NCBI RefSeq assembly: GCF_030381805.1
Contig: NZ_JAUDRH010000015.1
Location: 62,001 to 126,000 of the forward strand
Direction of reading: 5' to 3'
Source of the DNA: Chlorogloeopsis sp. ULAP01
GTDB taxonomy: Bacteria; Cyanobacteriota; Cyanobacteriia; Cyanobacteriales; Nostocaceae
DNA: 64,000 nt
The notes under the pieces are model-generated. The model saw nothing but the letters and a program-made list of their open reading frames with translations, did not search any database and was not told where the DNA came from. Shown piece after piece: positions 9,194 to 18,438 of this stretch. How positions within the stretch are numbered: position 1 is the first letter of the stretch; each line of letters starts with the position of its first letter. The translations under genes and the position numbers were made by a program.

Positions 9194-10072
9194 TTATCCA
9201 AAATTGAGTTGTGTAAAGGGGTTGTATCCATACTGAATGCAACCCTTAAATTGTCCTGTACGCCAAGCAAAATCCATTAGCCACCTACCCAAACTTTTTT
9301 TGTCACGTACTTTGAGTAGAAGGTGTAACGGAAGTACTACTGCTGCTTTGACAAAAGTTTTCCATGTGATTAGTCTAGGCATACCTTTTGGTAAATGCTT
9401 TCTATACAACAATGGTTCTTGACAACCCATGTTCCAGCTGCGCAGATACATTCCTTTTAAAGTGTGACGAAATCGGAAATATATCAAAGCTTCTGGAATA
9501 TAGTGTAGTTTTGTTCCTGATTGCTGTATTCTCCAACAATAATCAACATCTTCAATGCCTAGAATTGATTCATCAAAACCACCGATCGCTTCATGAATAG
9601 AACGCTTGACTCCAAGATTATTGGCACCCGCAAATGGTAAATAACCTGCGGCTTCGTGTAGTCCAGTTTCTTGGATGCCAAAGCATTCAAATACCCAAGG
9701 TTCGTTGAGTTTTTTATAATCCTTTTGCCCAGCAACAAAGTCATACTTTTTGAGTGCTTCTCCCATCGCTGCTACCCAACTAGGAGCAATGATATCGTCT
9801 GCATCACAAAATGCTAATGCCTTTCCTTTAGCAATACTTACACCCACATTACGCGCGTGTGCTGCTCCTCTTTTTTTGGAAGCATCAACCAATCTCAGAT
9901 TAGGTATCTTATTCTGAAATTTTTCTATACTTGCAATTGTTTCATCAGTAGAACCATTATCTGCAAAAATAATTTCCCAGGGTTCAGACCATTTTTGTTG
10001 AGCCAGTGCTTCTAATTGCATGACAATTGTATCGCCTGCGTTATAACAGGCTATAATTACGCTCAAATTCAT
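9194..10072 (-). CDS. Family 2 glycosyltransferase
   Basis: A 292-residue GT-A-fold transferase. The N-terminus has S-V-I-I-A-C-Y-N-A-G-D and the sugar-nucleotide/metal motif is in F-C-D-A-D-D near residue 92. The E-D-V-D-Y-C-W-R segment near residue 190 supplies the probable catalytic acid. There is no membrane segment, so it probably works at the cytoplasmic face on exopolysaccharide, lipid or protein substrates. The substrate cannot be predicted. It is a single gene, with its stop facing the bciB stop at a distance of 7 bp. Confidence 0.88.
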   Translation of the reverse strand: MNLSVIIACYNAGDTIVMQLEALAQQKWSEPWEIIFADNGSTDETIASIEKFQNKIPNLRLVDASKKRGAAHARNVGVSIAKGKALAFCDADDIIAPSWVAAMGEALKKYDFVAGQKDYKKLNEPWVFECFGIQETGLHEAAGYLPFAGANNLGVKRSIHEAIGGFDESILGIEDVDYCWRIQQSGTKLHYIPEALIYFRFRHTLKGMYLRSWNMGCQEPLLYRKHLPKGMPRLITWKTFVKAAVVLPLHLLLKVRDKKSLGRWLMDFAWRTGQFKGCIQYGYNPFTQLNFG

Positions 10073-10591
10073 ACCAGTTGACTTCCTTAGAGAAAAACTA
10101 CTTAATCACGCAAATTACGAACAAATAAAAATTTTATGATGAGGAAACTTGGTAGCAAACTGTTATTGTTTACTACTAAAATTAGTAAATTGTCGGCAAA
10201 TTTTTAAATTATCTCATCAGATTTAGCTGCAAAAAATCCACATACTTCTAGCCACTAGTAAATTTATTTAGTGATAGAAAATATGATTGCAGAATTTGCA
10301 ACAAGGTGAGGCAGTAATCGTCTTGTTTAGATAGTTAATTGATAAAAGTGAAAATCAATTCAGAACTTGATGAAATAGTAATGTAGTCAAAAAAATATTG
10401 TGAATAGATATGCAACAAATATGCAACGGATGTACAGCAAGCAAACGCCTGATAGATTCTTTTTTATTTAACTGATACCAACTCTATATAAGCGTGAGTT
10501 CGACTAGCCTGCCTCCGCAGGCTTTGTCCGTTTAGCTGCACCCTTGTAGGGTGCCGACTAGTTTGAAAACACACCTTATTATGTCGAAATA
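10073..10591. other. AT-rich intergenic region with one GC-rich repeat
   Basis: About 520 bp upstream of the glycosyltransferase and downstream of the methionine gamma-lyase family gene. It is AT-rich with no ORF; the only structure is the repeat at 10500-10562. Confidence 0.5.
10500..10562. repeat. GC-rich double palindrome
   Basis: Two adjacent hairpins: GCCTGCctccGCAGGC and GCACCCttgtaGGGTGC. The AGCCTGC-AGGCAGGCT pair is also found at about 6323-6342. It could act as a terminator for the minus-strand gene ending at 10592. Confidence 0.6.
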
Positions 10592-11821
10592 TTAAGCCAC
10601 CCCCACCGCTTCTATTGCTGCTTCCAGGGCGATCGCTATATGAGTCCAATGGGTTCCGCCTTGGCAGTAAACAATATACGGTTCCCGCAAAGGGCCATCG
10701 GCTGAAAATTCTAGGGTACTACCCTCAATAAATGTCCCACCAGCCATGACTACTTTGCTCTCATACCCTGGCATTTCTGCCGGTTCAGGATCTAGGTAGG
10801 AACCAATCGGAGAATGCTGTTGTATTGCCCGACAAAAAGCAATGAGCTTTTCTTTGGAACCGAGTTTAATTGCCTGGATGACATCGCGGCGAGGAGCGAG
10901 GGGTGCGGGATTAACTGGATAACCAAGTTTGTCAAAAATGTAACCAGTTAAATGAGTGCCTTTCATCGCTTCCCCTACCATCTGGGGCGCTAAAAATAAA
11001 CCTTGGAAAAGCAAGCGATTTTGGTCAAAAGTAGCACCACCATAACTACCTATACCAGGAGCGGTGAGACGACAAGCAGCAGCTTCTACCAAGTCAGCAT
11101 GACCGGCAACGTAACCTCCAGCCGTGGCAATGGTTCCACCTGGATTTTTGATCAAAGAACCCGCCATCAAATCAGCACCGACGTGGGTGGGTTCACGAGT
11201 ATCGATGAATTCACCGTAGCAGTTGTCAACAAAGCAAATGGTGTTGGGGTTTTGCTGTTTGACTGTGTGAACAATTTTTTCAATTTCAGCAATTGATAAA
11301 CTAGAACGCCAAGAATAGCCACAAGAGCGCTGAATTAATACTAAACGGGTGCGATCGCCTATCGCATGGCTTAAAGCTTGCCAATCTACTGTTCCTTCTG
11401 GAGTAAGATCCAATTGGCGGTAGCTAATGCCAAACTCGATCAGGGAGCCTTGACTATGACCTCTTAAACCAATGACTTCTTCTAATGTGTCGTAGGGTGC
11501 GCCTGCCACCGCTAGCATTTCGTCACCAGGACGAAGGACACCGAATAAGGCAGCTGCGATCGCGTGAGTTCCCGAAACGAATTGCACTCGTACTACTGCA
11601 GCTTCAGCTCCCATGACTTCGGCAAAGACTTTATCTAAGGTTTCTCGCCCCAAATCATCGTGTCCATATCCTGTGACACCTGCAAAATGGTGTGCGCCAA
11701 CTCTGTGATGGCGAAAAGAATGTAACACTCGTTGAAGATTTTGCTTGACCTGAGTGTCAATTCCAGAAAAAATCTGTAACAGTGCCTGTTCTGCTTGCCG
11801 CAGCTGTTCCAAGCTGTTCAT
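10592..11821 (-). CDS. PLP-dependent methionine gamma-lyase family protein (aluminium-resistance type)
   Basis: A 409-residue fold-type I PLP enzyme of the family often labelled aluminium resistance protein or methionine gamma-lyase family. Visible are the R-V-Q-F-V-S-G-T-H-A-I phosphate-binding region (about residue 77), C-F-V-D-N-C-Y-G-E with the PLP-ring aspartate, and the PLP lysine in S-L-I-K-N-P-G-G. Related enzymes cleave or rearrange sulfur amino acids, but the physiological reaction in cyanobacteria is not established. It is divergent from desC, with 85 bp between the starts, so the two share a short promoter region. Confidence 0.85.
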   Translation of the reverse strand: MNSLEQLRQAEQALLQIFSGIDTQVKQNLQRVLHSFRHHRVGAHHFAGVTGYGHDDLGRETLDKVFAEVMGAEAAVVRVQFVSGTHAIAAALFGVLRPGDEMLAVAGAPYDTLEEVIGLRGHSQGSLIEFGISYRQLDLTPEGTVDWQALSHAIGDRTRLVLIQRSCGYSWRSSLSIAEIEKIVHTVKQQNPNTICFVDNCYGEFIDTREPTHVGADLMAGSLIKNPGGTIATAGGYVAGHADLVEAAACRLTAPGIGSYGGATFDQNRLLFQGLFLAPQMVGEAMKGTHLTGYIFDKLGYPVNPAPLAPRRDVIQAIKLGSKEKLIAFCRAIQQHSPIGSYLDPEPAEMPGYESKVVMAGGTFIEGSTLEFSADGPLREPYIVYCQGGTHWTHIAIALEAAIEAVGVA

Positions 11822-11906
11822 TAGTCCCCCATTCGCAAAAATAATAATTATGCGGATTTAAAAATCACGCTTTCTCAGGCTGAACAAATTTTATTCAGGT
11901 TACTGC

Positions 11907-12725
11907 ATGACAATTGCTACCTCAACCAAACCTCAAATTCACTGGGTTAACACCCTATTCTTCGTTGGTGTGCATCTCGGAGCTTTGCTTGTCCTACTGC
12001 CTAGTAATTGGAACTGGAAAGCAGTAGGTGTGGCGCTACTTCTTTACTGGATTACCGGCGGCTTAGGTATTACCCTGGGATTTCATCGCCTTGTCACCCA
12101 CCGCAGTTTTCAAGCTCCTAAGTGGTTGGAATATTTTCTCGTATTTTGTGGCACACTTGCTTGTCAGGGTGGGCCAATCGAGTGGATTGGTACACACCGT
12201 ATACACCATCTGTACTCAGATCAAGAAAAAGATCCCCACGATTCCAATAAGGGCTTTTGGTGGAGCCACATGGGTTGGTTGATTTACAAAAGAGACGAAG
12301 ATGAAGCAGAAATTCCTCGCTTTACTAAAGACATTGCCGACGACCCAGTTTATCAGTTTTTAGACAACAATATGATTTTCATCCAGATTGCTCTGGGTGT
12401 AGTACTGTTGCTTTTGGGTGGTTGGTCGTTTGTTGTTTGGGGAATTTTTGCCCGCATTGTTTTCGTTTGGCACTGCACTTGGTTGGTGAACAGTGCCACC
12501 CATAAATTTGGCTATCGCAGTCACGAATCTGGTGATAACTCAACTAACTGCTGGTGGGTAGCCCTACTCGTGTTTGGTGAGGGTTGGCACAATAATCACC
12601 ATGCCTATCAATACTCGGCTCGCCACGGTTTGGAATGGTGGGAAATTGACCTCACCTGGATGACTATTCAATTGCTACAAGTACTTGGCCTGGCTACGAA
12701 TGTCAAGCTGGCAGAGAAAAAGTAG
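11907..12725 (+). CDS. desC: Delta-9 acyl-lipid desaturase
   Basis: A 272-residue integral membrane di-iron desaturase that introduces the first double bond into C18/C16 acyl chains of membrane glycerolipids using ferredoxin. The three histidine boxes are H-R-L-V-T-H (residues 60-65), H-R-I-H-H (97-101) and H-N-N-H-H (228-232), with two pairs of hydrophobic helices between them. The length is normal for DesC. It is first in a desC-desA-desB cluster on the same strand, which yields mono-, di- and tri-unsaturated lipids in order, the pathway needed for cold tolerance. A strong terminator follows at 12786, so it is probably its own transcription unit. Confidence 0.95.
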   Translation: MTIATSTKPQIHWVNTLFFVGVHLGALLVLLPSNWNWKAVGVALLLYWITGGLGITLGFHRLVTHRSFQAPKWLEYFLVFCGTLACQGGPIEWIGTHRIHHLYSDQEKDPHDSNKGFWWSHMGWLIYKRDEDEAEIPRFTKDIADDPVYQFLDNNMIFIQIALGVVLLLLGGWSFVVWGIFARIVFVWHCTWLVNSATHKFGYRSHESGDNSTNCWWVALLVFGEGWHNNHHAYQYSARHGLEWWEIDLTWMTIQLLQVLGLATNVKLAEKK

Positions 12726-12785
12726 TTAAATGACTTAGTCGTCAATCATTAAGTGATGAAGTAGCGCTGTGTGCGATTTTTAGCT

Positions 12786-12829
12786 ACCCTCGCTTCTGGG
12801 TAATAGCCCCAGAATAAGCGGGGGTTTTT
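12786..12829 (+). terminator. Rho-independent terminator of desC
   Basis: Stem arms CCCTCGCTTCTGGG and CCCAGAATAAGCGGGGG pair around a short loop (one small bulge) and are followed by TTTTT. It lies 60 bp after the desC stop. Confidence 0.8.
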
Positions 12830-12864
12830 AATCTTAAAATTTTAGAAACAGGGCAGTATGTACG

Positions 12865-12893
12865 TGCATTGAGAGGCATTAGGTTGATATAAT
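12865..12893 (+). promoter_or_regulatory. Candidate desA promoter
   Basis: A perfect TATAAT (12888-12893) lies about 84 bp before the desA start, downstream of the desC terminator. The -35 position (TGCATT at 12865-12870, 17-bp spacing) is weak. The long leader that follows would fit the cold regulation known for desA in other cyanobacteria, but that is inference. Confidence 0.4.
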
Positions 12894-12976
12894 CCAAAGC
12901 GCTAATGTTACGGAACTTTGCGACAAGCCACTTTTTTGAGTGACTTGAGTGTGAGGTTTTTTGTTTTGAGTTATTC

Positions 12977-14050
12977 ATGACAACAACAACAATAAACACC
13001 CTAAAGCCAGCTAACGACCTTGGAACTTCCAACTTCCAGCTCAAAGATATTATCAAAAGCCTACCTAAAGAATGCTTTGTCAAGGATCGTCGCAAAGCTT
13101 GGATAGGAGTTCTGACTAATGTGTTAATGGTTGGCTTAGGCTATTGGAGTCTCGCTATTGCTCCTTGGTTTCTCTTGCCCATAGCCTGGATTTTTACTGG
13201 CACTGCCTTGACAGGTTTTTTTGTCATCGGCCATGATTGCGGTCATCGTTCGTTTGCTAAACGCCGTTGGGTAAACGATTTGGTGGGGCATTTAATAATG
13301 ATGCCCTTAATTTATCCTTTCCATAGTTGGCGAATTCAGCATAATTATCACCATGCTCACACCAATGAATTGGAAGAAGACAACGCTTGGCATCCAATCA
13401 GACCAAAAGAATATGAAAGTTGGGGGAAACTCTCAAAGTGGGGTTTTCAGCTGCTCATGGGTAAGCGCTTATGGTGGATAGCCTCAATTTTACATTGGGT
13501 AGCTTTGCACTTTGATTGGACTAAATTCCGTAGTAAAGACCAATCCAGCGTTAAGCTGTCTGTAGCTGTAGTTTTGCTGTTTGCAGTCATAGCTTTCCCC
13601 TTAATGTTTGCCACTATTGGAATCTGGGGATTTATTAAATTTTGGTTTATTCCTTGGCTGGTTTTCCATTTCTGGATGAGTACTTTTACTTTGGTTCACC
13701 ATACTGCTCCAGAGATTCCTTTTGTGGAATCAACAAAGTGGAATCCTGCTTTAGCACAATTGTCTGGCACAGTTCACTGCGATTACCCGCGCTGGGTAGA
13801 ATTTCTTTGCCATGATATCAATGTCCACGTTCCTCATCATATTTCTACAGCCATTCCTTCTTATAATTTGCGGCTAGCTCATCGCAGCCTGAAAGAAAAT
13901 TGGGGGAATTATCTATATCCTGAATGTCGATTTTCTTGGTCTTTAATCACAAAGATTACAGACAAGTGTCATCTATACACAACTAATGTTGGGTATCAAT
14001 CCTTTAAGGATTATCATGCAGCGCAATCAACGGCTTCTCGTTCGGTTTGA
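12977..14050 (+). CDS. desA: Delta-12 acyl-lipid desaturase
   Basis: A 357-residue membrane di-iron desaturase acting on oleoyl chains of membrane lipids to give linoleoyl chains. The histidine boxes are H-D-C-G-H (residues 86-90), H-N-Y-H-H (122-126) and H-V-P-H-H (284-288), with hydrophobic pairs around residues 45-85 and 190-230. Length and boxes match DesA. It lies between desC and desB on the same strand. A hairpin with a 10-bp stem follows the stop, and then the GC-rich repeat block separates it from desB, so co-transcription with desB is doubtful. Confidence 0.95.
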   Translation: MTTTTINTLKPANDLGTSNFQLKDIIKSLPKECFVKDRRKAWIGVLTNVLMVGLGYWSLAIAPWFLLPIAWIFTGTALTGFFVIGHDCGHRSFAKRRWVNDLVGHLIMMPLIYPFHSWRIQHNYHHAHTNELEEDNAWHPIRPKEYESWGKLSKWGFQLLMGKRLWWIASILHWVALHFDWTKFRSKDQSSVKLSVAVVLLFAVIAFPLMFATIGIWGFIKFWFIPWLVFHFWMSTFTLVHHTAPEIPFVESTKWNPALAQLSGTVHCDYPRWVEFLCHDINVHVPHHISTAIPSYNLRLAHRSLKENWGNYLYPECRFSWSLITKITDKCHLYTTNVGYQSFKDYHAAQSTASRSV

Positions 14051-14096
14051 TCTAAAGCCAAGCAAGCGTTGATAGTTGTGTCCATCTAAACCGATG

Positions 14097-14134
14097 CTGG
14101 CAATTCACTATTCAAATGCGTGGAGAATTGCCAG
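14097..14134 (+). terminator. Hairpin downstream of desA
   Basis: CTGGCAATTC pairs with GAATTGCCAG (10-bp perfect stem, 18-base loop), starting 47 bp after the desA stop. It is followed by TATATTCTCTT, a weak U tract, so termination is plausible but not certain. Confidence 0.5.
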
Positions 14135-14204
14135 TATATTCTCTTGGGTATTGCAGATTTAAGACGACAATACCTTATACCATTTTGGATTTTGGATTTT
14201 GCGA

Positions 14205-14600
14205 AAAGTTTGTAGACGCGGAGTGGCTTCCCGTAAGGGTGCGGTGAGCAGCGCCGTGGTGAGCCAGTGCTCTTGGTAGGGTTTCCAACGGACAGTTCCT
14301 ACAACGGAGCGGAGCCTCCGAAGTCGCCCCAACGGGGGGCTTTGGGGCCCCCACGGAGTGGGGTTGGGGGGAAACCCCCGCACGGCGCTTCTCTTGGCAA
14401 CGGACTGTCCTCCTCCACAGGCGACTGGCGTAGACACGAGACGGACGTAGTCCGGCTTCTCGCAGAGTAGTGGCTTCTGAAACCCCGACTTGTGGCGACT
14501 GCGTACACGCGAAGCGGGTTCTCGTTAGAGTACCCGGAGGGAGGTTTCCTCCGAAAGCGTTGCTCCTCCACATGGAGGCTCAAAGCTTTTCATGACGGAT
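14205..14600. repeat. Large GC-rich repeat block between desA and desB
   Basis: About 400 bp of very GC-rich, palindrome-dense DNA in an otherwise AT-richer region. It contains GTAGACGCGG, GGGGGCTTTGGGGCCCCC, GGAAACCCCC and similar pieces, some shared with 6195-6350, 6510-6700 and 33100-33420. ORFs appear on both strands but resemble no protein family and are judged spurious. Confidence 0.75.
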
Positions 14601-14714
14601 TTTGGATGATGAAACATTTATTAGATAAGCGTTTCAGATTTCTATCTGTCACAATCCTTTTTCAAATTGGGACGACAAACAAAATGTCCGATTTATATCC
14701 AACAACAAAAGACA

Positions 14715-15800
14715 GTGCAATCCAAAGTTACTCAGTTAAGCAATCCTTCTAGCTGCGAATCATCCTATGAAGCAACCACGTTACCGTTTTCTCTTGGTGA
14801 TTTGAAAACTGCAATTCCAGCAGAATGTTTTCGTCCTCACACGGGAAAATCTTTATATTATTTCTTTCGTGACATTTTGTGCATTAGCCTTCTGTATGCG
14901 ATCGCTCTCACTTGGGATTCTTGGTTTTTCATGCCGATTTTTTGGGTAATGCAAGGAACGATGTTTTGGGCTTTGTTCGTAGTGGGGCATGACTGCGGAC
15001 ATCAATCATTTTCTAAACACAAATGGCTCAATGATTTAATTGGACATTTATCTCACACGCCAATACTTGTTCCTTATCATGGCTGGCGAATTAGCCATAG
15101 AACCCATCATAAAAATACTGGTAACATCGATGATGATGAAAGCTGGTATCCCGTGACGGAATCACAGTATAAGGCAATGCCCTTGGTGCAAAAAATTGGG
15201 CGTTATTATTTGTTTTTGTTAGCTTACCCGGTGTATTTGTTCAAGCGCTCTCCTAACAAGTCAGGTTCACACTTTTTACCTAGCAGCCCACTTTTTAAAC
15301 CTTCAGAAAAATGGGATGTTATTACCAGCACTACACTTTGGACTTTGATGCTCGCTTTGTTAGGGTTTCTCACCTATGAATGGGGTTGGATGTGGTTGCT
15401 GAAATACTACGTTGGGCCATATATCGTATTTATTATTTGGCTTGATTTAGTCACATTTTTGCACCATACTGAACCTGATATCCCTTGGTATCGCGGAAAC
15501 GATTGGTATTTTCTCAAAGGTGCTTTGTCAACTGTTGACAGGGATTATGGTTTTATCAATCACATCCATCACGATATTGGTACTCATGTTGCTCACCATA
15601 TTTTCCTGAATATCCCTCACTACAATTTGAAGCAGGCAACTGAGGCAATTAAACCTGTTTTAGGTGATTACTTCCGTAAATCTGAAGAACCAATTTTAAG
15701 TGCTTTATGGCGTTCTTGTAGAAGTTGCCATTTTGTACCGGATACTGGCAGAAAAGTTTACTACACCAGCCCCAGAAAGGGATTAGGGATTGGTGATTAG
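14715..15800 (+). CDS. desB: Omega-3 (delta-15) acyl-lipid desaturase
   Basis: The frame is open from a TTG at 14667, but a GTG at 14715 gives a length (361 residues) and N-terminus closer to DesB; neither has a clear ribosome-binding site. Histidine boxes counted from the GTG are H-D-C-G-H (92-96), H-R-T-H-H (128-132) and H-V-A-H-H near residue 288. DesB adds the third double bond, making alpha-linolenic chains, and is classically induced by cold. The last residues (R-K-G-L-G-I-G-D) run into repetitive intergenic sequence, so the C-terminus may have been extended by a few codons. The repeat block upstream may carry or disturb its promoter. Confidence 0.93.
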   Translation: MQSKVTQLSNPSSCESSYEATTLPFSLGDLKTAIPAECFRPHTGKSLYYFFRDILCISLLYAIALTWDSWFFMPIFWVMQGTMFWALFVVGHDCGHQSFSKHKWLNDLIGHLSHTPILVPYHGWRISHRTHHKNTGNIDDDESWYPVTESQYKAMPLVQKIGRYYLFLLAYPVYLFKRSPNKSGSHFLPSSPLFKPSEKWDVITSTTLWTLMLALLGFLTYEWGWMWLLKYYVGPYIVFIIWLDLVTFLHHTEPDIPWYRGNDWYFLKGALSTVDRDYGFINHIHHDIGTHVAHHIFLNIPHYNLKQATEAIKPVLGDYFRKSEEPILSALWRSCRSCHFVPDTGRKVYYTSPRKGLGIGD

Positions 15801-16000
15801 GGACTGGGGATTGGGTTCAAAGCGGAAAAATTAGGAAGGGGCTGCAAAAGGTATTGGGGACTAGAAACAGGACAAGGAGCATGGGAGACAACAAGACTTG
15901 GGGATAAGACGTGAGTCACAATCTTCCCCTTGTCCCCCCTATCCTCTTTCACCGTGTCCCCGCGTCCGGTGTGTCCTCTTCTTCCCAATCCCTAATCACC

Positions 16001-16028
16001 AGTACCCAGTACCCAGTACCCAGTACCC
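16001..16028. repeat. Heptamer tandem repeat (AGTACCC x4)
   Basis: Four exact copies of a 7-bp unit in the 277-bp gap between desB and the ProA paralogue. The rest of that gap is G-rich then C-rich low-complexity sequence. Confidence 0.9.
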
Positions 16029-16077
16029 ACCAATCAGAATATTTGGTAGGGGAATCAGAGCCGCATTCTATTGATGA

Positions 16078-17343
16078 TTAAAACCTGCCATTGCCTTGCA
16101 CAATGTGCTTGACAGTAGTTAAACTTTCTAAGCTAATTAAACCGCGTCGATGACCTCTTTGATTAGACATACCTAGAAATACCCCATCTCCTCGCGCTGG
16201 ATTGCGATTAAAGCGCGGGGAAGCATTAATGTAGCTGGAAGCGCTGTTAACTCCCAGGGCAAATTGTCGGCTTTCTTGGTAAGATTCTGTGACAATACAG
16301 TCGGCATGACCGCTACTATAATGATTAATCCAGGCGATCGCTGCTTCTAAGCTATCTACAAGTTTGAAAGCTACTGTATTGTTTAAATAAGCGCTTCCCC
16401 ATTCTCCATCCTTAGCTAAGTGCAGCTGCGGAAAAGCTTCTACTAATTCCGCATCTGCTTTGATTTCAAAGCCTTTTTCCTGTAAGCTATTCCACAAGGT
16501 AATTAGGGATGATGGCATCGCTTGGCGATGAATTAGTACTTTTTCAATGGCGTTAACAGGATCTGGCTCACTACAATGGCTATCAACGATCATCCAGCGC
16601 ACCATTTCTAAACTGCCACTTAACGACCAATATAGGTAACAATTACCCATTGCTGACTTTAAAACTGGTGCTGTGGACTGCCGCACTACCTGCTGGATTA
16701 AGCTTGAACGCCCGTAGGGAATAACTAAATTCAGGTACTGATCTTGGCTAACCAAATCGCGGATGGAAGCGCCATGTTCTGCTTTGATAAGTTCGATGCA
16801 GCCAGAGGGCAACCCTGCATCGATAATGGCATTTTGTAGGGCATTGGCGATCGCCTCGTTAGAGTGACTAGCTTCGGTGCTGCCTTTGAGAATCAAAGAG
16901 TTGCCAGTTTTGATACACAAACCAGCTGCGATCGCAGCTAATTCTGGGAAGGCTTCATAAATAAAAGCAATCACTCCCAAAGGCATTAACTGTGTATAAG
17001 TTTGAGAGTCTTCGAGTTGGTAATCAGCACTCCGTACCCGTCGCAGCGGATCTGATAACTCCCCTAACCTTTGCAAAGTTTCTACAGCCGCTTCTAGTCG
17101 TTTTGGCGTTAGCTTCAGCCAATCCAAAATTAAATCCGGTACAGCCATTTCCCTGCTGGCTTCTAAATCCAAGGTATTGGCTTCCAGAATATCGTCAAAA
17201 GACTGCCTTAATGCCTCTGCCATTGCCAATACAGCACGACTGCGATCTGCTCCTTTGGTAATTCCCAGCTTGAAGGAAGCGCCATATGCACGTCTAGCGC
17301 TGGCAATAGGTTCGAGGTTATCATCTAAAACATCCACTATCAT
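16078..17343 (-). CDS. proA: Glutamate-5-semialdehyde dehydrogenase-like protein (divergent ProA paralogue)
   Basis: A 421-residue protein that aligns along its length with gamma-glutamyl phosphate reductase, the second enzyme of proline synthesis. Where ProA has the catalytic cysteine in an R-P-x-x-C-N-x-x-E context, this protein reads E-P-D-P-V-N-A-I-E (Val at residue 263). The nearest cysteine is 257. The usual H-x-D-G-x-C-H-x-Y region is also altered (S-A-M-G-N-C-Y-L-Y). The NADP-binding fold and the C-terminal G-H-R-R-G-L-I-S-L-E-S-L-T-T segment are retained. It may be inactive as a dehydrogenase or changed in function; a canonical proA elsewhere in the genome is likely. It is preceded by a small membrane-protein gene 4 bp upstream. 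Confidence 0.82.
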   Translation of the reverse strand: MIVDVLDDNLEPIASARRAYGASFKLGITKGADRSRAVLAMAEALRQSFDDILEANTLDLEASREMAVPDLILDWLKLTPKRLEAAVETLQRLGELSDPLRRVRSADYQLEDSQTYTQLMPLGVIAFIYEAFPELAAIAAGLCIKTGNSLILKGSTEASHSNEAIANALQNAIIDAGLPSGCIELIKAEHGASIRDLVSQDQYLNLVIPYGRSSLIQQVVRQSTAPVLKSAMGNCYLYWSLSGSLEMVRWMIVDSHCSEPDPVNAIEKVLIHRQAMPSSLITLWNSLQEKGFEIKADAELVEAFPQLHLAKDGEWGSAYLNNTVAFKLVDSLEAAIAWINHYSSGHADCIVTESYQESRQFALGVNSASSYINASPRFNRNPARGDGVFLGMSNQRGHRRGLISLESLTTVKHIVQGNGRF

Positions 17344-17347
17344 TGAA

Positions 17348-17755
17348 TTAACGTCTGTAGGTAAGCCAGACCATTAGTGCGGGTAGAATCGCCAGCAGCA
17401 CCGCTACCATTGCCCAAGCTATGATGCTCGATCCACTTGCCAATCGCAGTGCTAGTGGCAACCATATAATCACTAACACGAAAATAATACCAAGCGCTAC
17501 TGGTAGATAGCTTTCTCCTAAACGAGGATGAACAACTTGCCAGCTAGAACCATTCCAGCGCCAAGCGCGTTTGTATGGATAGGTAGTGGAAAGCTGCTCC
17601 AGCACATAACCATTATCTTCTACTACAAATATTTGCTGACAGCGATCGCATCCAAATGCTTCTGTCAGGGTAATCGGAACTAACCGTCCCCGACGACGAC
17701 AGGGACAGGGGTACTCGCTATTGAAATCAAGTTTTTCTGGTTTTTGTGATTGCAC
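17348..17755 (-). CDS. Small zinc-ribbon-like membrane protein of unknown function
   Basis: A 135-residue protein. The N-terminal part has two cysteine pairs, C-P-C at residues 17-19 and C-D-R-C about 18 residues later, consistent with a small zinc ribbon. The C-terminal half has two hydrophobic membrane segments (about 86-106 and 108-130). I do not recognise a named family; it resembles conserved hypothetical proteins of cyanobacteria. It ends 4 bp before the ProA-like gene, so the two are probably co-transcribed. Confidence 0.7.
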   Translation of the reverse strand: MQSQKPEKLDFNSEYPCPCRRRGRLVPITLTEAFGCDRCQQIFVVEDNGYVLEQLSTTYPYKRAWRWNGSSWQVVHPRLGESYLPVALGIIFVLVIIWLPLALRLASGSSIIAWAMVAVLLAILPALMVWLTYRR

Positions 17756-18194
17756 AAGCGGTCTTATAACTTGAGCGTGTTTATAAAAAGCAGGGAAAAC
17801 ACTATCCCCTTGTTAAGGTTTTTGGGGCTAGTTACTTTACCTATGCACTCTTTTTATAGCAATTTCAGTCAGTTTGTGTGTCTGTTCACCACAGATATAT
17901 TTTGGCTCAATTCAGCATCGAATAGAATCTGCACCTGAGAATCTAGTTATGTAGCCAATCCTACATCAATCCTTTTTGTTGCATCTAAGTTACATCTAAG
18001 AAGACTTCTATTTCCTTAACACTTTGCAAGATAGCCTTTTTCTTCACAAAAGACTTTTTAATTTTTACTGTTAGCCTGAGAATTAAAAAATGGAGACAGA
18101 TCAAAACTACGAATATCACACTCAGATGTTTTAAGTTCAACATCTAAGTTTTTACATGGGTTAATACAGGTATATTATACTTCTAATCTTTAAA
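17756..18194. other. Intergenic region, no gene seen
   Basis: About 440 bp between the small membrane-protein gene and tRNA-Gly. It is AT-rich with short T runs; no ORF or recognisable RNA. Confidence 0.5.
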
Positions 18195-18265
18195 GCGGGT
18201 AACGCGATTCGAACGCGCGACATTCACCTTGGCAAGGTGACGCTCTACCACTGAGCTATACCCGC
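18195..18265 (-). tRNA. trnG-GCC: tRNA-Gly (GCC)
   Basis: The minus strand folds as a 71-nt cloverleaf. The acceptor stem GCGGGTA pairs with TACCCGC, the D arm is GCTCAGTGGTAGAGC, the anticodon loop CTTGCCAAG carries GCC, and the T loop is TTCGAAT. The 3' CCA is not encoded. Confidence 0.97.
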
Positions 18266-18383
18266 AAACGCCACATATATAAATATGTCAGAATAATCGC
18301 TGGTTGTCAAGGGGTGGTAATAAATTTTGAGGGGACAGGTGATAGGGGACAGGTGATAGGGTATTGGGTATTGTATTTTTCTT

Positions 18384-18432
18384 ATGCCCTATGCCCTATG
18401 CCCTATGCCCTATGCCCTATGCCCTATGCCCT
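18384..18432. repeat. Heptamer tandem repeat (ATGCCCT x7)
   Basis: Seven exact copies of a 7-bp unit, ending a few bases before the ribH stop codon on the other strand. Short tandem heptamers of this type are characteristic of heterocystous cyanobacteria. Confidence 0.95.
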
Positions 18433-18438
18433 AGCTCC

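Noticed and set aside
14159..14583. Several long overlapping ORFs (up to 132 codons) between desA and desB
   Set aside because: All are within the GC-rich repeat block, in many frames at once, with repeat-derived residues and no ribosome-binding sites.
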